From Alkalimarinus sediminis (GTDB taxonomy: Bacteria; Pseudomonadota; Gammaproteobacteria; Pseudomonadales; Oleiphilaceae), in assembly GCF_026427595.1 (NCBI RefSeq), contig NZ_CP101527.1, positions 3,219,001 to 3,283,000 on the forward strand: DNA of 64,000 nt. Direction: 5' to 3'. Under the pieces are notes generated by a model. It ran no database searches and had not been told where the DNA came from. It saw nothing but the letters and a program-made list of their open reading frames with translations. How positions within the stretch are numbered: the first letter of the stretch is position 1; the number at the start of each line of letters is the position of its first letter. This document shows, in pieces, positions 26,623-37,245 of this stretch. The translations under genes were made by a program, and so were the position numbers.

Positions 26623-28518
26623 TTAAAAATAGTACCGATAGCCTAACGATATATCAAAAAAGTCATCATCATTATGCCACTCTTGCGCTAACGATAATCT
26701 TAATGCGTGATCAACCCCTAGATTAATATTTTGGGCAAACTCTGCCCTCATACGATAATCATCATTTAAGAACTGAGCCCCAGATATATCCAATTTCTGA
26801 GTACCTATGGGTGAGTAGTAGAGCATACCTGCCTCTGCACCAATAGCCGGCTCAAGAATAGAGTTAAACCGTTTGTTATGCTCAATTCGGCCTGTTAATA
26901 GACCAAACATCTCAATATTTTTGGTAACCTCATAGCTGTGCCCTGCTCCGCCATTTAACTGTAACACCCCGACCTCATCGTTTCGGCTATACACTCGTTC
27001 ATAGCCAACTTGGACCTTCCATGAGAGCGGTTTCAGGAACATATTTCTTTTTGACAAAGAAGTAATATCCACAAGGTCAAACCGATTAAACTTTAAACCG
27101 TCGTCGTTATAATGACGTACCTCGGTATTAAACAGAATAATTTGTGCACCGCGTAAATAGCCCTTCTCGTTATCTAGCAAATCATGATAAGTCACCCGAT
27201 AATTAACTTGCTGGAAGAGATCATCATTGCGCTCCCCTGCCGACACACCCGCAGTTATGGTCTTGTGACCTGTTTCTGGGGCGGCTGGACGCTCGACCAC
27301 CACCTTTTCAGAGGACAGCTTATTCAACGCGAGCAGTAACTGATAACTCCTTTTCGCCATCTCATCATCTCGTGGAATTTGCAGTTGCACATAACGCAGA
27401 TAGCTATAGGCTATTTGAACCACCTCACCCTGCTGCGCTTGATCGAGCGCTTTGAACTCAGGCTGTTGCATTACATCAATATCATTAGATAGTTCCTTAC
27501 CCAAACGCTGAATAGACTTTGGTAGCGAGTCAATACGGGCATGGAGTTCAGCCAACTCAGACGGCCTAAAATGAGTGCTCTCGACCAAGCCCTCTTCAAC
27601 GACAGCTCTTACGGTATTGGTCGGTATCGCATCAAGCTTAAAGCGAGCCGTTAAGTTAACCTCAGGTCTGACTAACTCTAATAACTCTAAGAGTCTAAAG
27701 GCACAGTTTTCATCAAAAAAATAATAATCAAAGTTAATATCTTTCAGTTCCCACACATGTGTTAAGATCAAATCAACTTCTTCTGGGGTATAGTTAAGCT
27801 TATACTCCCATATATCACGATTCTCCATACGGTTGTATTCTTTGATCTTTTCAAAGTAGCGCATCATGTTATATACGCCCGGATAACCACCCGCTAGCCC
27901 TCTAAAGGCAAACGATACAGAGTCATCGTCATTATTAATGTTGGCGCCAAAGTTGAGGGCATAAGATAGCCAGTCAGAGCCACCCTCAATGTCTTTTGGG
28001 TCAAATCGAAGTAACGTATGTCCAAACATTGAAGAAGGGCTATTTAGCGCAGTAGCTGGGAATATAAGGGATACTGAATGGGCGTTGACCTGCTCTCTCC
28101 ACTCAATGTAGTCGACACAGTTTGTAACAGGCAGCTTTTTGGGGTCTAACTCCAGCTTTTGAGATAGCCATTGATAGCGATAAACAAAACGGCATTGAGC
28201 ATGCTCGTTACCCAAGTCATCTTTAATAAACAATGCATCGATTGTCTTTTGAAGTTCGCTTTCTGCATTGTAATGACCGTCATCAGCATAAAAAAACCGC
28301 TTATCGTCAACATAACTACTAACACCTGTTTCTGAAAAGTAGTCTTGTCGATAATGCAGTAATCGCTGCCAGATATCATCTTCAGAAAGTTTCAGCTGTG
28401 CAGCTTTATGCTTAACAGATTCAACATAGGGGTTTACAGAATCTGTATCTGCCAAAGCATTGGCGACTGATAGCCCACTTAATAGTAAGAGAGAAAACAA
28501 ACAACGAATAAGGTGCAT
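26623..28518 (-). CDS. DUF4105 domain outer-membrane-associated protein
   Basis: 631 aa with a signal peptide (cleaved near ALA-DTD). The DUF4105 (Lnb-type N-terminal periplasmic) domain spans about 120-330: HAQCRFVYRYQWLSQKL, then SLIFPATALNSPSSMFGHTLLRF and NYYF-type ending FDYYFFDENCAFRLLELLELVRP, with conserved Ser/His/Cys that resemble NlpC/P60-like peptidases. The C-terminal third (about 410-631) is strand-rich and ends LGYRYYF, a beta-barrel end signature. Exact function unknown; possibly envelope hydrolase fused to an outer-membrane domain. Confidence 0.83.
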   Translation of the reverse strand: MHLIRCLFSLLLLSGLSVANALADTDSVNPYVESVKHKAAQLKLSEDDIWQRLLHYRQDYFSETGVSSYVDDKRFFYADDGHYNAESELQKTIDALFIKDDLGNEHAQCRFVYRYQWLSQKLELDPKKLPVTNCVDYIEWREQVNAHSVSLIFPATALNSPSSMFGHTLLRFDPKDIEGGSDWLSYALNFGANINNDDDSVSFAFRGLAGGYPGVYNMMRYFEKIKEYNRMENRDIWEYKLNYTPEEVDLILTHVWELKDINFDYYFFDENCAFRLLELLELVRPEVNLTARFKLDAIPTNTVRAVVEEGLVESTHFRPSELAELHARIDSLPKSIQRLGKELSNDIDVMQQPEFKALDQAQQGEVVQIAYSYLRYVQLQIPRDDEMAKRSYQLLLALNKLSSEKVVVERPAAPETGHKTITAGVSAGERNDDLFQQVNYRVTYHDLLDNEKGYLRGAQIILFNTEVRHYNDDGLKFNRFDLVDITSLSKRNMFLKPLSWKVQVGYERVYSRNDEVGVLQLNGGAGHSYEVTKNIEMFGLLTGRIEHNKRFNSILEPAIGAEAGMLYYSPIGTQKLDISGAQFLNDDYRMRAEFAQNINLGVDHALRLSLAQEWHNDDDFFDISLGYRYYF

Positions 28519-28647
28519 ATATATGAGAACTTGGAAGAGTAGAGGAATGAATCAGTGCGATAGAAGACCCTGCACTAACACAACAAACGATATTATAAAA
28601 AGAGGTAATTAAACTGAAGATACGCTGCGAACATACACAGCAATGAC

Positions 28648-28677
28648 AAAGAACACCTACCGAAGTAGGTGTTCTTT
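28648..28677 (-). terminator. Terminator of DUF3015 gene with UUCG tetraloop
   Basis: A perfect 13-bp stem AAAGAACACCTAC/GTAGGTGTTCTTT encloses a four-base loop. Read on the minus strand it is the extra-stable C(TTCG)G tetraloop. It is placed 10 bases after the DUF3015 stop. Confidence 0.8.
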
Positions 28678-28686
28678 CGATACTGA

Positions 28687-29169
28687 TTAAGCAGCGTACT
28701 TGCTTAAACGAGCGTCAGCTTTCATTACTTTTAATACTGAAGCCATTGCATCTTCAGCCGTCACATTTTCACTTGGGAAAATAACCGCAAAGTTTTCGTG
28801 TAGAACTGAGTCAAAAACTGCACGATCTTCAGCTTTGATGTTTAGAGCAACTGCAACGGTAGTCAATGCATCACCATGGCCACGAGCAACATCTTCTGAA
28901 AACTCACCCATGATGCTAGACATATTAATCATGGACTTGCCGCCATAAGTCAGCGTTCCATTAGCTGAACAACCGTTTGTTCCACTAGTCATACCAAACG
29001 TTGCGTTACCTGAAGTACCGTTAGTGATAGAAGCAATCACGTGACTAGGAAGCCCTGACTGACCTTCAAACAATAAATTACCCCAACCACAGCTATCGCC
29101 ACCTGGCGCAACTGCTGAAGCAGATAAAGACGCGGTCATTAAACTTGCTGCCAATAAAACTCTTTTCAT
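28687..29169 (-). CDS. DUF3015 family exported protein
   Basis: 160 aa. Signal peptide MKRVLLAASLMTASLSASA, then DSCGWGNLLFEGQSGLPSHVIASITNGTSGN and TSGTNGCSANG, the paired-Cys layout of DUF3015. The central part (MSSIMGEFSEDVARGHGDALTTVAVALNI) and the C-terminal helix complete the domain. Periplasmic or surface protein of unknown role. It has its own strong terminator and an AT-rich upstream region, suggesting a monocistronic, well-expressed gene. Confidence 0.87.
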   Translation of the reverse strand: MKRVLLAASLMTASLSASAVAPGGDSCGWGNLLFEGQSGLPSHVIASITNGTSGNATFGMTSGTNGCSANGTLTYGGKSMINMSSIMGEFSEDVARGHGDALTTVAVALNIKAEDRAVFDSVLHENFAVIFPSENVTAEDAMASVLKVMKADARLSKYAA

Positions 29170-29570
29170 TGTAATTCCTCTTACTTATCATTTTTTGCAT
29201 ATCATCAAATCGATGTACTGCAGTTGAAATGTTAGACTAGCCTACGATATCCATTCAACCCAACTGACTAACGGCTCAAACAGACATAAATACATTATTT
29301 GAGCACAAATAGTGTGGGAGAATATCAATAAATTAACCTTTACTATTGCTTGATCACTGATAACAGCAGACCCTTCAATAGTCGCTCCTTCGAAACTGAT
29401 CGTCCCAAAAAAACATCACCTTTTCAAGTGCCTACCATGAATTAAAGTAGAACACCCCAGATAAAGCAAACATAATCAGCATAAAGTATAGGTTTTTATA
29501 CTCTTTTTAGGATAATGTTATCTCATAGAGATACTAAACACTTTTTCATTCAAAGCCCGTAAACTTAAAC
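29170..29570. other. Divergent intergenic region, DUF3015/hydrolase
   Basis: 401 bp with no ORF or RNA gene recognised. AT-rich. Two short inverted repeats sit just before the hydrolase gene: AGTATA/TATACT (about 29487-29504) and GATAA/TTATC near 29512-29523. They may be operator or promoter elements, with no family assigned. Weak -10/-35-like sequences for DUF3015 occur near 29230-29260 on the minus strand. Confidence 0.4.
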
Positions 29571-30455
29571 ATGCTCAAACCATTATCCGTTGATCACCAC
29601 GCCCCACCTTCATCCGTTAACCCGCTGGTTTATCTCGCGTTTGCTTTATCGCTGTTAACTATAAGCGGTTGTAGTGGGCTGTTCTTTTTCCCAGACAAAA
29701 ATCATTACTTTACGCCCAAGCAAGCCAACATTGACTTTACAGATATTTATTTAGAGACAGAAGACGGCGAAACGATCCATGGCTGGCATTTAAAGCCTAA
29801 TCAAAAAAGCAAAGGAATCGTCTACTTTTTACATGGTAATGCTGAAAACATTAGCACTCATACAGGTAGCGTTGTATGGCTGATAGAAGAAGGCTATGAA
29901 ATATTCGCTTTAGATTATCGAGGCTTTGGCAAATCTACCGGCAAACCTGACCTGCATGGTGCGCTCATCGATATTAAAAAAGGATATGATTGGGTAATCT
30001 CCAAAGACGGCCCCAACCAACCCAATATATTTATCTTAGGCCAAAGTTTAGGAGCTGCTCTTACTCTTAGTTTTGCCAGCCATAGCAAAGGGTTAGAGTC
30101 TCAAGTTAGCGGTATCATTGTTGACGCAGGGTTCCCGAGCTTTAGAGGCATAGCAAACGAAAAGTTAAGTGAGTTTTGGCTTACATGGCCTTTACAGTAC
30201 CCTCTTTCGTGGTTAATCCCCTCTAAATACGATGCTGAAAACCACATCAACAAAATTGCTCCGATACCTCTACTGGTTATTCACAGCACTAACGATGTTG
30301 TTATTCCATTTCATCATGGTGAAAGGATCTATCAACAAGCATCATCTCCGAGAGAGTTTCTCCCTACCAACACCAACCATACAGCAACCTTCAGCTCTGC
30401 AGGCTATATGGATTACACATTGAGGTTTATTGAATACTACTCAAAACCGCAATAA
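29571..30455 (+). CDS. Alpha/beta hydrolase lipoprotein (BEM46/ABHD13-like)
   Basis: 294 aa. Lipoprotein signal with lipobox ISGC (Cys34). The alpha/beta-hydrolase core shows the oxyanion segment FLHGNAEN (87-94), YRGFGKSTG, the nucleophile elbow GQSLG (Ser159), Asp242 (STNDVVIP) and His270 (TNHTATF), so the catalytic triad is complete. Belongs to the serine-hydrolase group with BEM46/ABHD12-13. Likely membrane-anchored esterase or lipase; substrate unknown. The stop codon is the first part of a shared terminator stem. Confidence 0.85.
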   Translation: MLKPLSVDHHAPPSSVNPLVYLAFALSLLTISGCSGLFFFPDKNHYFTPKQANIDFTDIYLETEDGETIHGWHLKPNQKSKGIVYFLHGNAENISTHTGSVVWLIEEGYEIFALDYRGFGKSTGKPDLHGALIDIKKGYDWVISKDGPNQPNIFILGQSLGAALTLSFASHSKGLESQVSGIIVDAGFPSFRGIANEKLSEFWLTWPLQYPLSWLIPSKYDAENHINKIAPIPLLVIHSTNDVVIPFHHGERIYQQASSPREFLPTNTNHTATFSSAGYMDYTLRFIEYYSKPQ

Positions 30456-30481
30456 AAAAGGGAGCCTGAGCTCCCTTTTTT
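30454..30481. terminator. Bidirectional terminator between hydrolase and pnp
   Basis: AAAAAAGGGAGC (30454-30465), loop CTGA, GCTCCCTTTTTT (30470-30481). Perfect 12-bp stem with T-runs on both strands. It overlaps the last bases of the hydrolase stop codon and lies 32 bases after the pnp stop. Confidence 0.9.
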
Positions 30482-30513
30482 GTCAGCCTGCATTAGTGCA
30501 GGAGGCTACAGAA

Positions 30514-32613
30514 TTAACCCTCTGCACCCTCTTCAAGACCTTTCATTGTCAACTTGATACGGCCACGTGCATCAACATCTAGCACTTTAACCTTAACCAT
30601 TTGACCTTCTGAAAGAACATCTTTCACGTTCTCAATACGCTCTTGAGAGATTTGAGAGATGTGTACCAGACCGTCTTTACCCGGCAAGATATTAACAAAC
30701 GCACCAAAATCAACGATCCGCTCTACCTTACCTTCATAAACAGCGCCGACTTCAGCTTCTGCAGTAATTTCGTTGATACGAAGAATCGCAGCTTCTGCGC
30801 CTTCTAGTGTGTCAGCGTAAACACGAACAGAACCATCGTCTTCAATATCAATAGAAGCGCCGGTTTCTTCACAGATAGAACGGATAGTTGCACCACCCTT
30901 ACCAATGATGTCACGAATCTTGTCAGGGTGAACCTTAAGATTGTGCATTGAAGGCGCTTTATCAGAGACTTTCTCACGTGAAGTCTGGATAACTTTGTTC
31001 ATCTCACCCAAGATTTCAATACGCGCATTCTGAGCTTGCTCTAATGCGATTTCCATGATCTCTTCAGTGATACCTTCGATCTTAATATCCATCTGAAGTG
31101 CCGTTACACCTTCTTCAGTACCGGCTACTTTAAAGTCCATATCTCCCAAGTGATCTTCATCACCCAAGATGTCCGTCAATACTGCAAACTCACTGCCTTC
31201 TTTGACCAAGCCCATTGCAATACCAGCAACAGGTGCTTTAAGAGGAACACCTGCATCCATCAACGCCAAGCTGCTACCGCACACACTAGCCATTGAGCTT
31301 GAGCCGTTAGACTCAGTAATTTCAGATACAACACGAATGGCGTAAGGGAAATCTTCCTGAGTTGGCAGTACTGCCTGAATGCCGCGACTAGCCAATTTAC
31401 CATGTCCAATCTCACGACGGCCTGGAGCCCCCATACGGCCACACTCACCCACAGAATATGATGGGAAGTTGTAGTGCAGCATAAATGCTTCTTTTTGCTC
31501 GCCCTGTAGTGTTTCTACAAGCTGAGAGTCTCTCGCCGTGCCAAGTGTAGTTGTGACAATTGCTTGAGTCTCGCCACGAGTAAATAGAGCAGAACCGTGT
31601 GTATTTTGCAAAACACCCACTTCTACATTTACACCACGAACAGTTTTAGTGTCACGTCCGTCGATGCGCGGCTCACCCTTGATAATACGGGTACGTACGA
31701 TGTCTTTTTCAAGCTTACTAAAGAAGCCTTTAACGTCTTCAGCAGTTGGCTGACCTTCTTCATCACCCGCAAGCTTCTCGACTGCTTCAGTACGAATTTC
31801 ACCTAGACGGCTATAACGAGCCATTTTATCACTGATGGTATACGCTTCATTTATCTGATCAGCATAACCTGCTTTAACGGCATCAAACAGTGACTGATTA
31901 ACTTCTTCAGGTGTCCACTCCCACTTCTCTTTACCTGCTTCAGCAGCAAACTCAGCAACAGCGTCAACCACTACTTGCATCTCTTGGTGAGCAAATAATA
32001 CAGCACCTAACATCTCGTCTTCAGTAAGCTCTTTAGCTTCAGACTCAACCATCAACACGGCTTCTTTAGTGCCAGCTACCACCATATCGAGCAGTGAAGT
32101 TTCTAACTGTTCGAAAGAAGGGTTCAATACGTATCCGTCTTCATCTGTAAAGGCAACACGTGCCGCACCGATTGGGCCATTAAACGGAATACCTGAGATA
32201 CTTAAGGCGGCAGAAACACCGATCATTGCAGCAATATCTGCGTCCTGAGTCTTGTTTGCAGACATTACCTGACAAACAACCTGAACTTCGTTCATGAAAC
32301 CTTTAGGGAACAAAGGACGAATTGGGCGATCAATTAAGCGTGAAGTTAACGTTTCTTTTTCACTAGGACGGTTTTCACGCTTTATGAAACCACCTGGAAT
32401 TTTACCTACTGAGTATTTTCTTTCTTGATAGTGAACAGACAATGGGAAAAAGTCTTGTCCTGGTTTAGTTGTCTTTGCAGCAGTTACCGCCACCAAAACA
32501 GAGGTGTCATCTACTGACACAAGTACAGCGCCTGTTGCTTGACGCGCGATGCGACCTGTTTCCAAGGTCACTGAAGAATTACCGTATTTAAAAGTTTTTG
32601 TTACCGTAGTCAC
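30514..32613 (-). CDS. pnp: Polyribonucleotide nucleotidyltransferase (PNPase)
   Basis: 699 aa from GTG 32613, chosen over the longer frame to 32670 because AGGAG lies 5 bases upstream and the N-terminus then aligns with other PNPases ([21 protein letters not shown]). Two RNase PH domains (about 1-135 and 315-545), a KH domain (near 555-610, [21 protein letters not shown]) and an S1 domain (near 620-690, [28 protein letters not shown]). 3'-5' phosphorolytic exonuclease of the degradosome. Sits downstream of rpsO as in most gammaproteobacteria. The terminator before it implies some independent expression. Confidence 0.97.
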   Translation of the reverse strand: MTTVTKTFKYGNSSVTLETGRIARQATGAVLVSVDDTSVLVAVTAAKTTKPGQDFFPLSVHYQERKYSVGKIPGGFIKRENRPSEKETLTSRLIDRPIRPLFPKGFMNEVQVVCQVMSANKTQDADIAAMIGVSAALSISGIPFNGPIGAARVAFTDEDGYVLNPSFEQLETSLLDMVVAGTKEAVLMVESEAKELTEDEMLGAVLFAHQEMQVVVDAVAEFAAEAGKEKWEWTPEEVNQSLFDAVKAGYADQINEAYTISDKMARYSRLGEIRTEAVEKLAGDEEGQPTAEDVKGFFSKLEKDIVRTRIIKGEPRIDGRDTKTVRGVNVEVGVLQNTHGSALFTRGETQAIVTTTLGTARDSQLVETLQGEQKEAFMLHYNFPSYSVGECGRMGAPGRREIGHGKLASRGIQAVLPTQEDFPYAIRVVSEITESNGSSSMASVCGSSLALMDAGVPLKAPVAGIAMGLVKEGSEFAVLTDILGDEDHLGDMDFKVAGTEEGVTALQMDIKIEGITEEIMEIALEQAQNARIEILGEMNKVIQTSREKVSDKAPSMHNLKVHPDKIRDIIGKGGATIRSICEETGASIDIEDDGSVRVYADTLEGAEAAILRINEITAEAEVGAVYEGKVERIVDFGAFVNILPGKDGLVHISQISQERIENVKDVLSEGQMVKVKVLDVDARGRIKLTMKGLEEGAEG

Positions 32614-32781
32614 GACGGCTCCTGTCAATTGTTTTATATATCCCAGTTCCAACCTGCTATAACGACCCACATCAGCCGAAATAACACCAAATAATCTCTT
32701 TCTAGCAAGACTGCTGCCTTAGTAACACCATTCTGAAAAATCATCTTATGTAGATGAGGTACAACCATAACACCATAGCAT

Positions 32782-32825
32782 AAAAAAAAAATACCGGATT
32801 ACCCCTATAAAAGAATAACCCGGTA
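32782..32825 (-). terminator. rpsO terminator in the rpsO-pnp spacer
   Basis: Minus strand TACCGGGTTA, loop of 14 bases, TAATCCGGTA and a nine-base T-run (10-bp stem with one G.T pair). It lies about 75 bases after rpsO and 170 before pnp, like the partial terminator t1 of the E. coli rpsO-pnp operon. Confidence 0.8.
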
Positions 32826-32898
32826 CCTATACAACAAGTCTATGCTGACAACGTGTCTATGACACGGAGTCTTCGACAAGTAGTATCATGCCTGAATC

Positions 32899-33168
32899 TT
32901 AACGACGTAGACCAAGTCTAGCGATTAGATCAACATAACGGCTTGCGTCTTTCTTCTTCAGGTAATCAAGCAGCTTACGACGTTGGTTAACCATGCGAAT
33001 AAGACCGCGACGTGAGTGGTGATCCTGCTTGTTCTCTTTGAAGTGACCCTGCAATTTGTTGATGTTAACCGTCAACAAAGCAACTTGAACTTCTGGAGAA
33101 CCAGTATCGCCTTCAACACGCTGGTACTCACTTACAACTTTTGATTTTTCTTCGGCACTTAAAGCCAT
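32899..33168 (-). CDS. rpsO: 30S ribosomal protein S15
   Basis: 89 aa, standard length. Diagnostic segments [24 protein letters not shown] and [23 protein letters not shown] are present. Primary binder of the 16S rRNA central domain and often an autoregulator of its own mRNA. TAGGAGACTAAC-type ribosome site upstream. Located between truB and pnp as expected. Confidence 0.98.
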   Translation of the reverse strand: MALSAEEKSKVVSEYQRVEGDTGSPEVQVALLTVNINKLQGHFKENKQDHHSRRGLIRMVNQRRKLLDYLKKKDASRYVDLIARLGLRR

Positions 33169-33240
33169 GTTAGTCTCCTAAATATGCATGAATTTAATTT
33201 ATCAGTAACCGCGCATATTTACAGCTACTGAACTTTCGAT

Positions 33241-34179
33241 CTATTCACTAGATTCGAAATTCACTAATCGACGTGGCGCTATTTCGCCATCGTCCATTAT
33301 CTCGGCCATGCCGATAAATCGTTCACCTTGTAGGTCATCTTGATCATAAAGACGAACCAAACCAGGTTTTAAAGAATGCAGTATTCTAACTGCTTGCCCT
33401 TGTAAAATCGAGCCAGATTGCTCACTATTTAGACAAATTCGATCAAATCCATCTAACATTATATCGATCGGAAGCAAAAATGGGTCTAAGGCTGACACAC
33501 CATCACTCTCTTGCAGTGTTTCTAACTGCTCGATCGTAACTGTTTTGTCTAAAGCAAAAGGGCCTGCCTCGATTCTGCGTAGCATCGATACGTGGGCCCC
33601 GCACCCTAATACAGCCCCAATATCTTCTACTAACGTGCGAATATAAGTACCCTTACTACAATACACTTCAAGATCAAATTCACCATCTCTGATGTCGAGC
33701 AAATCAATCTTAAATATCTTGATCGTACGTATTTTGCGTTCAACGTCTAAACCGGCACGGGCATACTCATATAACGGTTTACCGTTGTGCTTTAGCGCTG
33801 AATACATTGGAGGGAGTTGCTCTATATCGCCAACAAAACGATTAATAATACTGAGCAGCTGTTCGCGTTGTAATTCGTCAACAGGCCTTGTTTCAAGAAC
33901 ATTGCCGTCACTATCACCACTATCAGTGATCACACCCAATTTAGCAGTGGTACGATAAGCTTTATCTGCATCTAACAAATAACGAGAAAACTTGGTAGCT
34001 TCACCAAAGCATATCGGCAACACGCCTGTCGCCAATGGATCTAGGTTACCCGTATGTCCCGCTTTGTTGGCATCAAACAACCAGCGAACTTTTTGGAGTG
34101 CTTTATTAGATGTGATCCCCGTAGGCTTATCTAACAGCAGAACACCGCTGATCTTACGACCTTTTTTTCTTCTCCCCAA
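33241..34179 (-). CDS. truB: tRNA pseudouridine(55) synthase
   Basis: 312 aa. N-terminal GVLLLDKPTGITSNKALQKVR and the catalytic Asp in AGHTGNLDPLATGVLPICFGEATKF; further YEYARAGLDVER and CSKGTYIRTLVEDIG. C-terminal PUA-like part ends about residue 305. Modifies U55 in the T-loop of tRNAs. Five bases separate it from rbfA. Confidence 0.97.
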   Translation of the reverse strand: MGRRKKGRKISGVLLLDKPTGITSNKALQKVRWLFDANKAGHTGNLDPLATGVLPICFGEATKFSRYLLDADKAYRTTAKLGVITDSGDSDGNVLETRPVDELQREQLLSIINRFVGDIEQLPPMYSALKHNGKPLYEYARAGLDVERKIRTIKIFKIDLLDIRDGEFDLEVYCSKGTYIRTLVEDIGAVLGCGAHVSMLRRIEAGPFALDKTVTIEQLETLQESDGVSALDPFLLPIDIMLDGFDRICLNSEQSGSILQGQAVRILHSLKPGLVRLYDQDDLQGERFIGMAEIMDDGEIAPRRLVNFESSE

Positions 34180-34184
34180 AAGAC

Positions 34185-34607
34185 TTAACCCTCTAAGTCT
34201 TCAGGTGAAGAGTCTGAACCTTTACTCGCAAGCGCTTGATCTTTTGAACGCGCCTGATCGATCAGTGAAGACATTCTGCGACCTTCACCTACGGTTTTAT
34301 CAAAATAGAATCTTAGGTGAGGAACCATTCGAATTTGAATAGCTCGACCTAACTCATTGCGCAAGAACCCTGCCGCCTTATTAAGGACTTCGAGGGTTAA
34401 CTTGATCTCATCGGAGTGCTCATTTAACTCTTCTGCGGCCAGAACAGTAATGTATACGTCGGCATACCCCATATCGCGACTGACTCTTACGTCATTGATC
34501 GTGACCATGCCAATTCGAGGATCTTTCAGCCCGGTTTGAACTAACTGAGCTAATTCACGCTGGATCTGATCCGCGACTCTTTGGGTACGACTAAATTCTT
34601 TAGGCAT
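34185..34607 (-). CDS. rbfA: 30S ribosome-binding factor RbfA
   Basis: 140 aa KH-fold protein: RTQRVADQIQRELAQLVQTGLKDPRIGMVTINDVRVSRDMGYADVY-type core with a Ser-rich tail. Cold-shock factor for 16S 5'-end maturation. It is separated from infB by 94 bases carrying two stacked hairpins, unlike the tight spacing elsewhere in this operon. Confidence 0.96.
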   Translation of the reverse strand: MPKEFSRTQRVADQIQRELAQLVQTGLKDPRIGMVTINDVRVSRDMGYADVYITVLAAEELNEHSDEIKLTLEVLNKAAGFLRNELGRAIQIRMVPHLRFYFDKTVGEGRRMSSLIDQARSKDQALASKGSDSSPEDLEG

Positions 34608-34641
34608 ATATTCTCAATTTAACTTTTTTAACTAACTCAGT

Positions 34642-34691
34642 ATCAATCATCATGATGATTGATAAGGCATCTCATCTGCATGAGATGCCTT
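34642..34691 (-). repeat. Palindrome plus hairpin between infB and rbfA
   Basis: A perfect 22-bp palindrome with half site ATCAATCATCA (34642-34663) abuts a 12-bp stem AAGGCATCTCAT/ATGAGATGCCTT with loop CTGC (34664-34691). No T-run follows on the minus strand. Probably an intra-operon processing or attenuation structure; it could also reduce rbfA-truB expression relative to infB. Confidence 0.6.
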
Positions 34692-34701
34692 GTGCGAAAG
34701 A

Positions 34702-37218
34702 TTATAGACTTCTTTCAACTTTTACAGAGTCAAAGACTTCAATTTTATCGCCAACTTTAACGTCGTAGTTCTTAACACCAATACCACACTCAGTACCAGA
34801 ACGAACTTCGTTAACATCATCTTTAAAGCGACGTAGTGATTCAAGCTCACCTTCGAAGATAACCACGTTATCACGAAGAACTCGAATCTGCTTATTACGA
34901 TAAATGGTGCCTTCTGTCACCATACAACCCGCAACCTGTCCAAACTTAGGCGAACGGAATGTATCGCGAACTTCTGCAAGACCAACAATATCTTCTCTAA
35001 ACTCCGGAGCTAACATTCCTGTAAGCGCCTGTTTAATGTGATCGATAATGTCGTAGATAACGCTGTAGTAGCGAAGATCCAACCCTTCTGCATCAATTAC
35101 TTTCTTAGCTGATGCATCTGCACGCACGTTAAAACCAATGATGACGGCGTTAGTCGCAAGCGCCAAGTTAGCGTCAGTCTCTGCAATTCCACCCACACCA
35201 CTAGAAACGATTTTAACCTGAACTTCATCGTTACCAATGTCAGCGAGGGCAGCGGTTAGCGCCTCAAGAGAACCACGAACGTCGGTTTTAAGAACAATAT
35301 TTAGGTTCTTAACTTCGTCTTTACCCATACCTTGGAACAAGTTCTCAAGCTTAGCAGACTGCTGACGTTGGAATCTAACATCACGGTACTTGCCTTGACG
35401 GAAGTTAGCGACTTCGCGAGCGCGTTTTTCATCTGGCACCACAATAAAGTCATCACCGGCATCAGGCGTACCATTTAACCCAAGTATTTCTACTGGGATA
35501 GATGGCCCGGCCTCGAGAACCTTCTTGCCGTTTTCGTCAAGCATTGCTCGAACCTTACCAAAGAACATACCCGCAATTACTACGTCGCCCTGGCGCAAGG
35601 TTCCGTTCTGAATAAGGACTGTCGAGACAGCTCCACGCCCTTTATCCAAACTTGCTTCAACCACCACACCTTTTGCCGGAGCAGAAGGCACAGCTTTAAG
35701 TTCAAGTACTTCTGCCTGAAGCAGCACTGCATCAAGAAGCTCATCAATACCTTGCCCGGTATGTGCCGAAACCTCTACAAATTGAACGTCACCGCCCCAG
35801 TCTTCTGGGATTACATCTTTTGCAGCCAGCTCATTCTTAACTCGATCTGGATCAGCCGCTTCTTTATCGATCTTGTTAACCGCGACGATAATTGGAACAC
35901 CCGCTGAACGTGCGTGCTGAACCGCTTCCTCAGTCTGTGGCATAACACCATCATCAGCTGCAACAACCAATATGACGATATCAGTACTGTTCGCCCCTCG
36001 CGCACGCATAGCTGTAAATGCTGCGTGTCCAGGAGTATCAAGGAATGAAATCATGCCATGACCAGTTTCAACGTGGTAAGCACCAATGTGCTGGGTAATA
36101 CCACCTGACTCACCCGCTGCAACCTTGGCACGACGAATATAATCAAGCAATGAAGTCTTACCATGGTCAACGTGGCCCATTACACTCACTACCGGTGCAC
36201 GAGTGACTTCTTCACCCTTATAATCGATCGACTCGATAATATCAGTTTCAACTGCATCATCCTGAATCAATGTAACTGTGTGCCCCATCTCTTCAACGAC
36301 TAAAGTAGCCGTTTCTTGATCGATAGTCTGGTTGATGGTTGCCATCACACCAAGACCGAAAAGCACTTTAACGACCTGAGCGCCCTTAACATTCATTCGT
36401 GAAGCGAGTTCGGCTACGGTGATGCTTTCAGGAATCTGAACTTCATGAACCTGAGCAGCTGTTGGCTTCTCAAACTGGTGATCTCTATCAGCCTTTGGCT
36501 TCTTTTTGTGACGAAGCTTACGATGACGAGACTCTTCTTCACCGGTCAATGAAACAAGCGTGCCTTTTCTGCCACCCTTACCTGCCGCTTTTGCTTTTTC
36601 ACGACGCTGACGACTTTCATGATCGTCATTATCATTGCGGCCTTTTTTGCGATGGTTTTTCTTAGCATCGTCTTTAGCAGGCGCATGAGCTTTTTTCGGT
36701 GCAGCTTCTGGAGCTCTATGCTTACGCTCATTTGTAGATGGCGCAGCTTCTTCTTTAGTGGCTTCTTTAGCCTTCTTCGCCTGCTCTTCTGCTAGCTTTT
36801 TAGCTTCAGCTTCTTTACGCTCTTTTTCAGCCTGCGCTTTAGCTTCTTCTGCCTTTTTACGAGCTAACTCTTCTTCTTGCTGCTTCTGCTTTTCAGCTTC
36901 TAAATCAACAGTCGCTTCACTACGCTTAACATAAGTCCGTTTTTTACGAACTTCAACATTAACGGTTTTAGTCTTACCCTGCATACCAGCAACTTTTAAG
37001 GTGCTAGTGGTTTTGCGCTTCAGCGTAATTTTCTTTGCTTCTGCATCAGATTCGCCATGACTTCTTTTCAGAAATGACAACAGAATTTGCTTCTCATCTG
37101 CCGACATCACGTCTGTCTCTGAAGTATGCTTAAGACCCGCGGCCTGAATTTGCTTCAACAAACGGTCGACGGGAGCGCCAACATCTTCAGCGAGTTTTTT
37201 TACGGTAACTTCTGACAT
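34702..37218 (-). CDS. infB: Translation initiation factor IF-2
   Basis: 838 aa. N-terminal IF2_N domain (1-50, ending near SFLKRSHGE), a long Lys/Glu/Ala-rich linker (about 95-260), a second IF2_N-like segment ([26 protein letters not shown]) and the GTPase domain: G1 GHVDHGKTS near 347, G3 DTPGHAAF, G4 NKID. The C-terminal domains bind fMet-tRNA. Only one ATG start is evident for the full-length form. The frame lies 27 bases downstream of nusA. Confidence 0.98.
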   Translation of the reverse strand: MSEVTVKKLAEDVGAPVDRLLKQIQAAGLKHTSETDVMSADEKQILLSFLKRSHGESDAEAKKITLKRKTTSTLKVAGMQGKTKTVNVEVRKKRTYVKRSEATVDLEAEKQKQQEEELARKKAEEAKAQAEKERKEAEAKKLAEEQAKKAKEATKEEAAPSTNERKHRAPEAAPKKAHAPAKDDAKKNHRKKGRNDNDDHESRQRREKAKAAGKGGRKGTLVSLTGEEESRHRKLRHKKKPKADRDHQFEKPTAAQVHEVQIPESITVAELASRMNVKGAQVVKVLFGLGVMATINQTIDQETATLVVEEMGHTVTLIQDDAVETDIIESIDYKGEEVTRAPVVSVMGHVDHGKTSLLDYIRRAKVAAGESGGITQHIGAYHVETGHGMISFLDTPGHAAFTAMRARGANSTDIVILVVAADDGVMPQTEEAVQHARSAGVPIIVAVNKIDKEAADPDRVKNELAAKDVIPEDWGGDVQFVEVSAHTGQGIDELLDAVLLQAEVLELKAVPSAPAKGVVVEASLDKGRGAVSTVLIQNGTLRQGDVVIAGMFFGKVRAMLDENGKKVLEAGPSIPVEILGLNGTPDAGDDFIVVPDEKRAREVANFRQGKYRDVRFQRQQSAKLENLFQGMGKDEVKNLNIVLKTDVRGSLEALTAALADIGNDEVQVKIVSSGVGGIAETDANLALATNAVIIGFNVRADASAKKVIDAEGLDLRYYSVIYDIIDHIKQALTGMLAPEFREDIVGLAEVRDTFRSPKFGQVAGCMVTEGTIYRNKQIRVLRDNVVIFEGELESLRRFKDDVNEVRSGTECGIGVKNYDVKVGDKIEVFDSVKVERSL

Positions 37219-37245
37219 TATTTGTCCTCCTACTTCTCGCCACTA

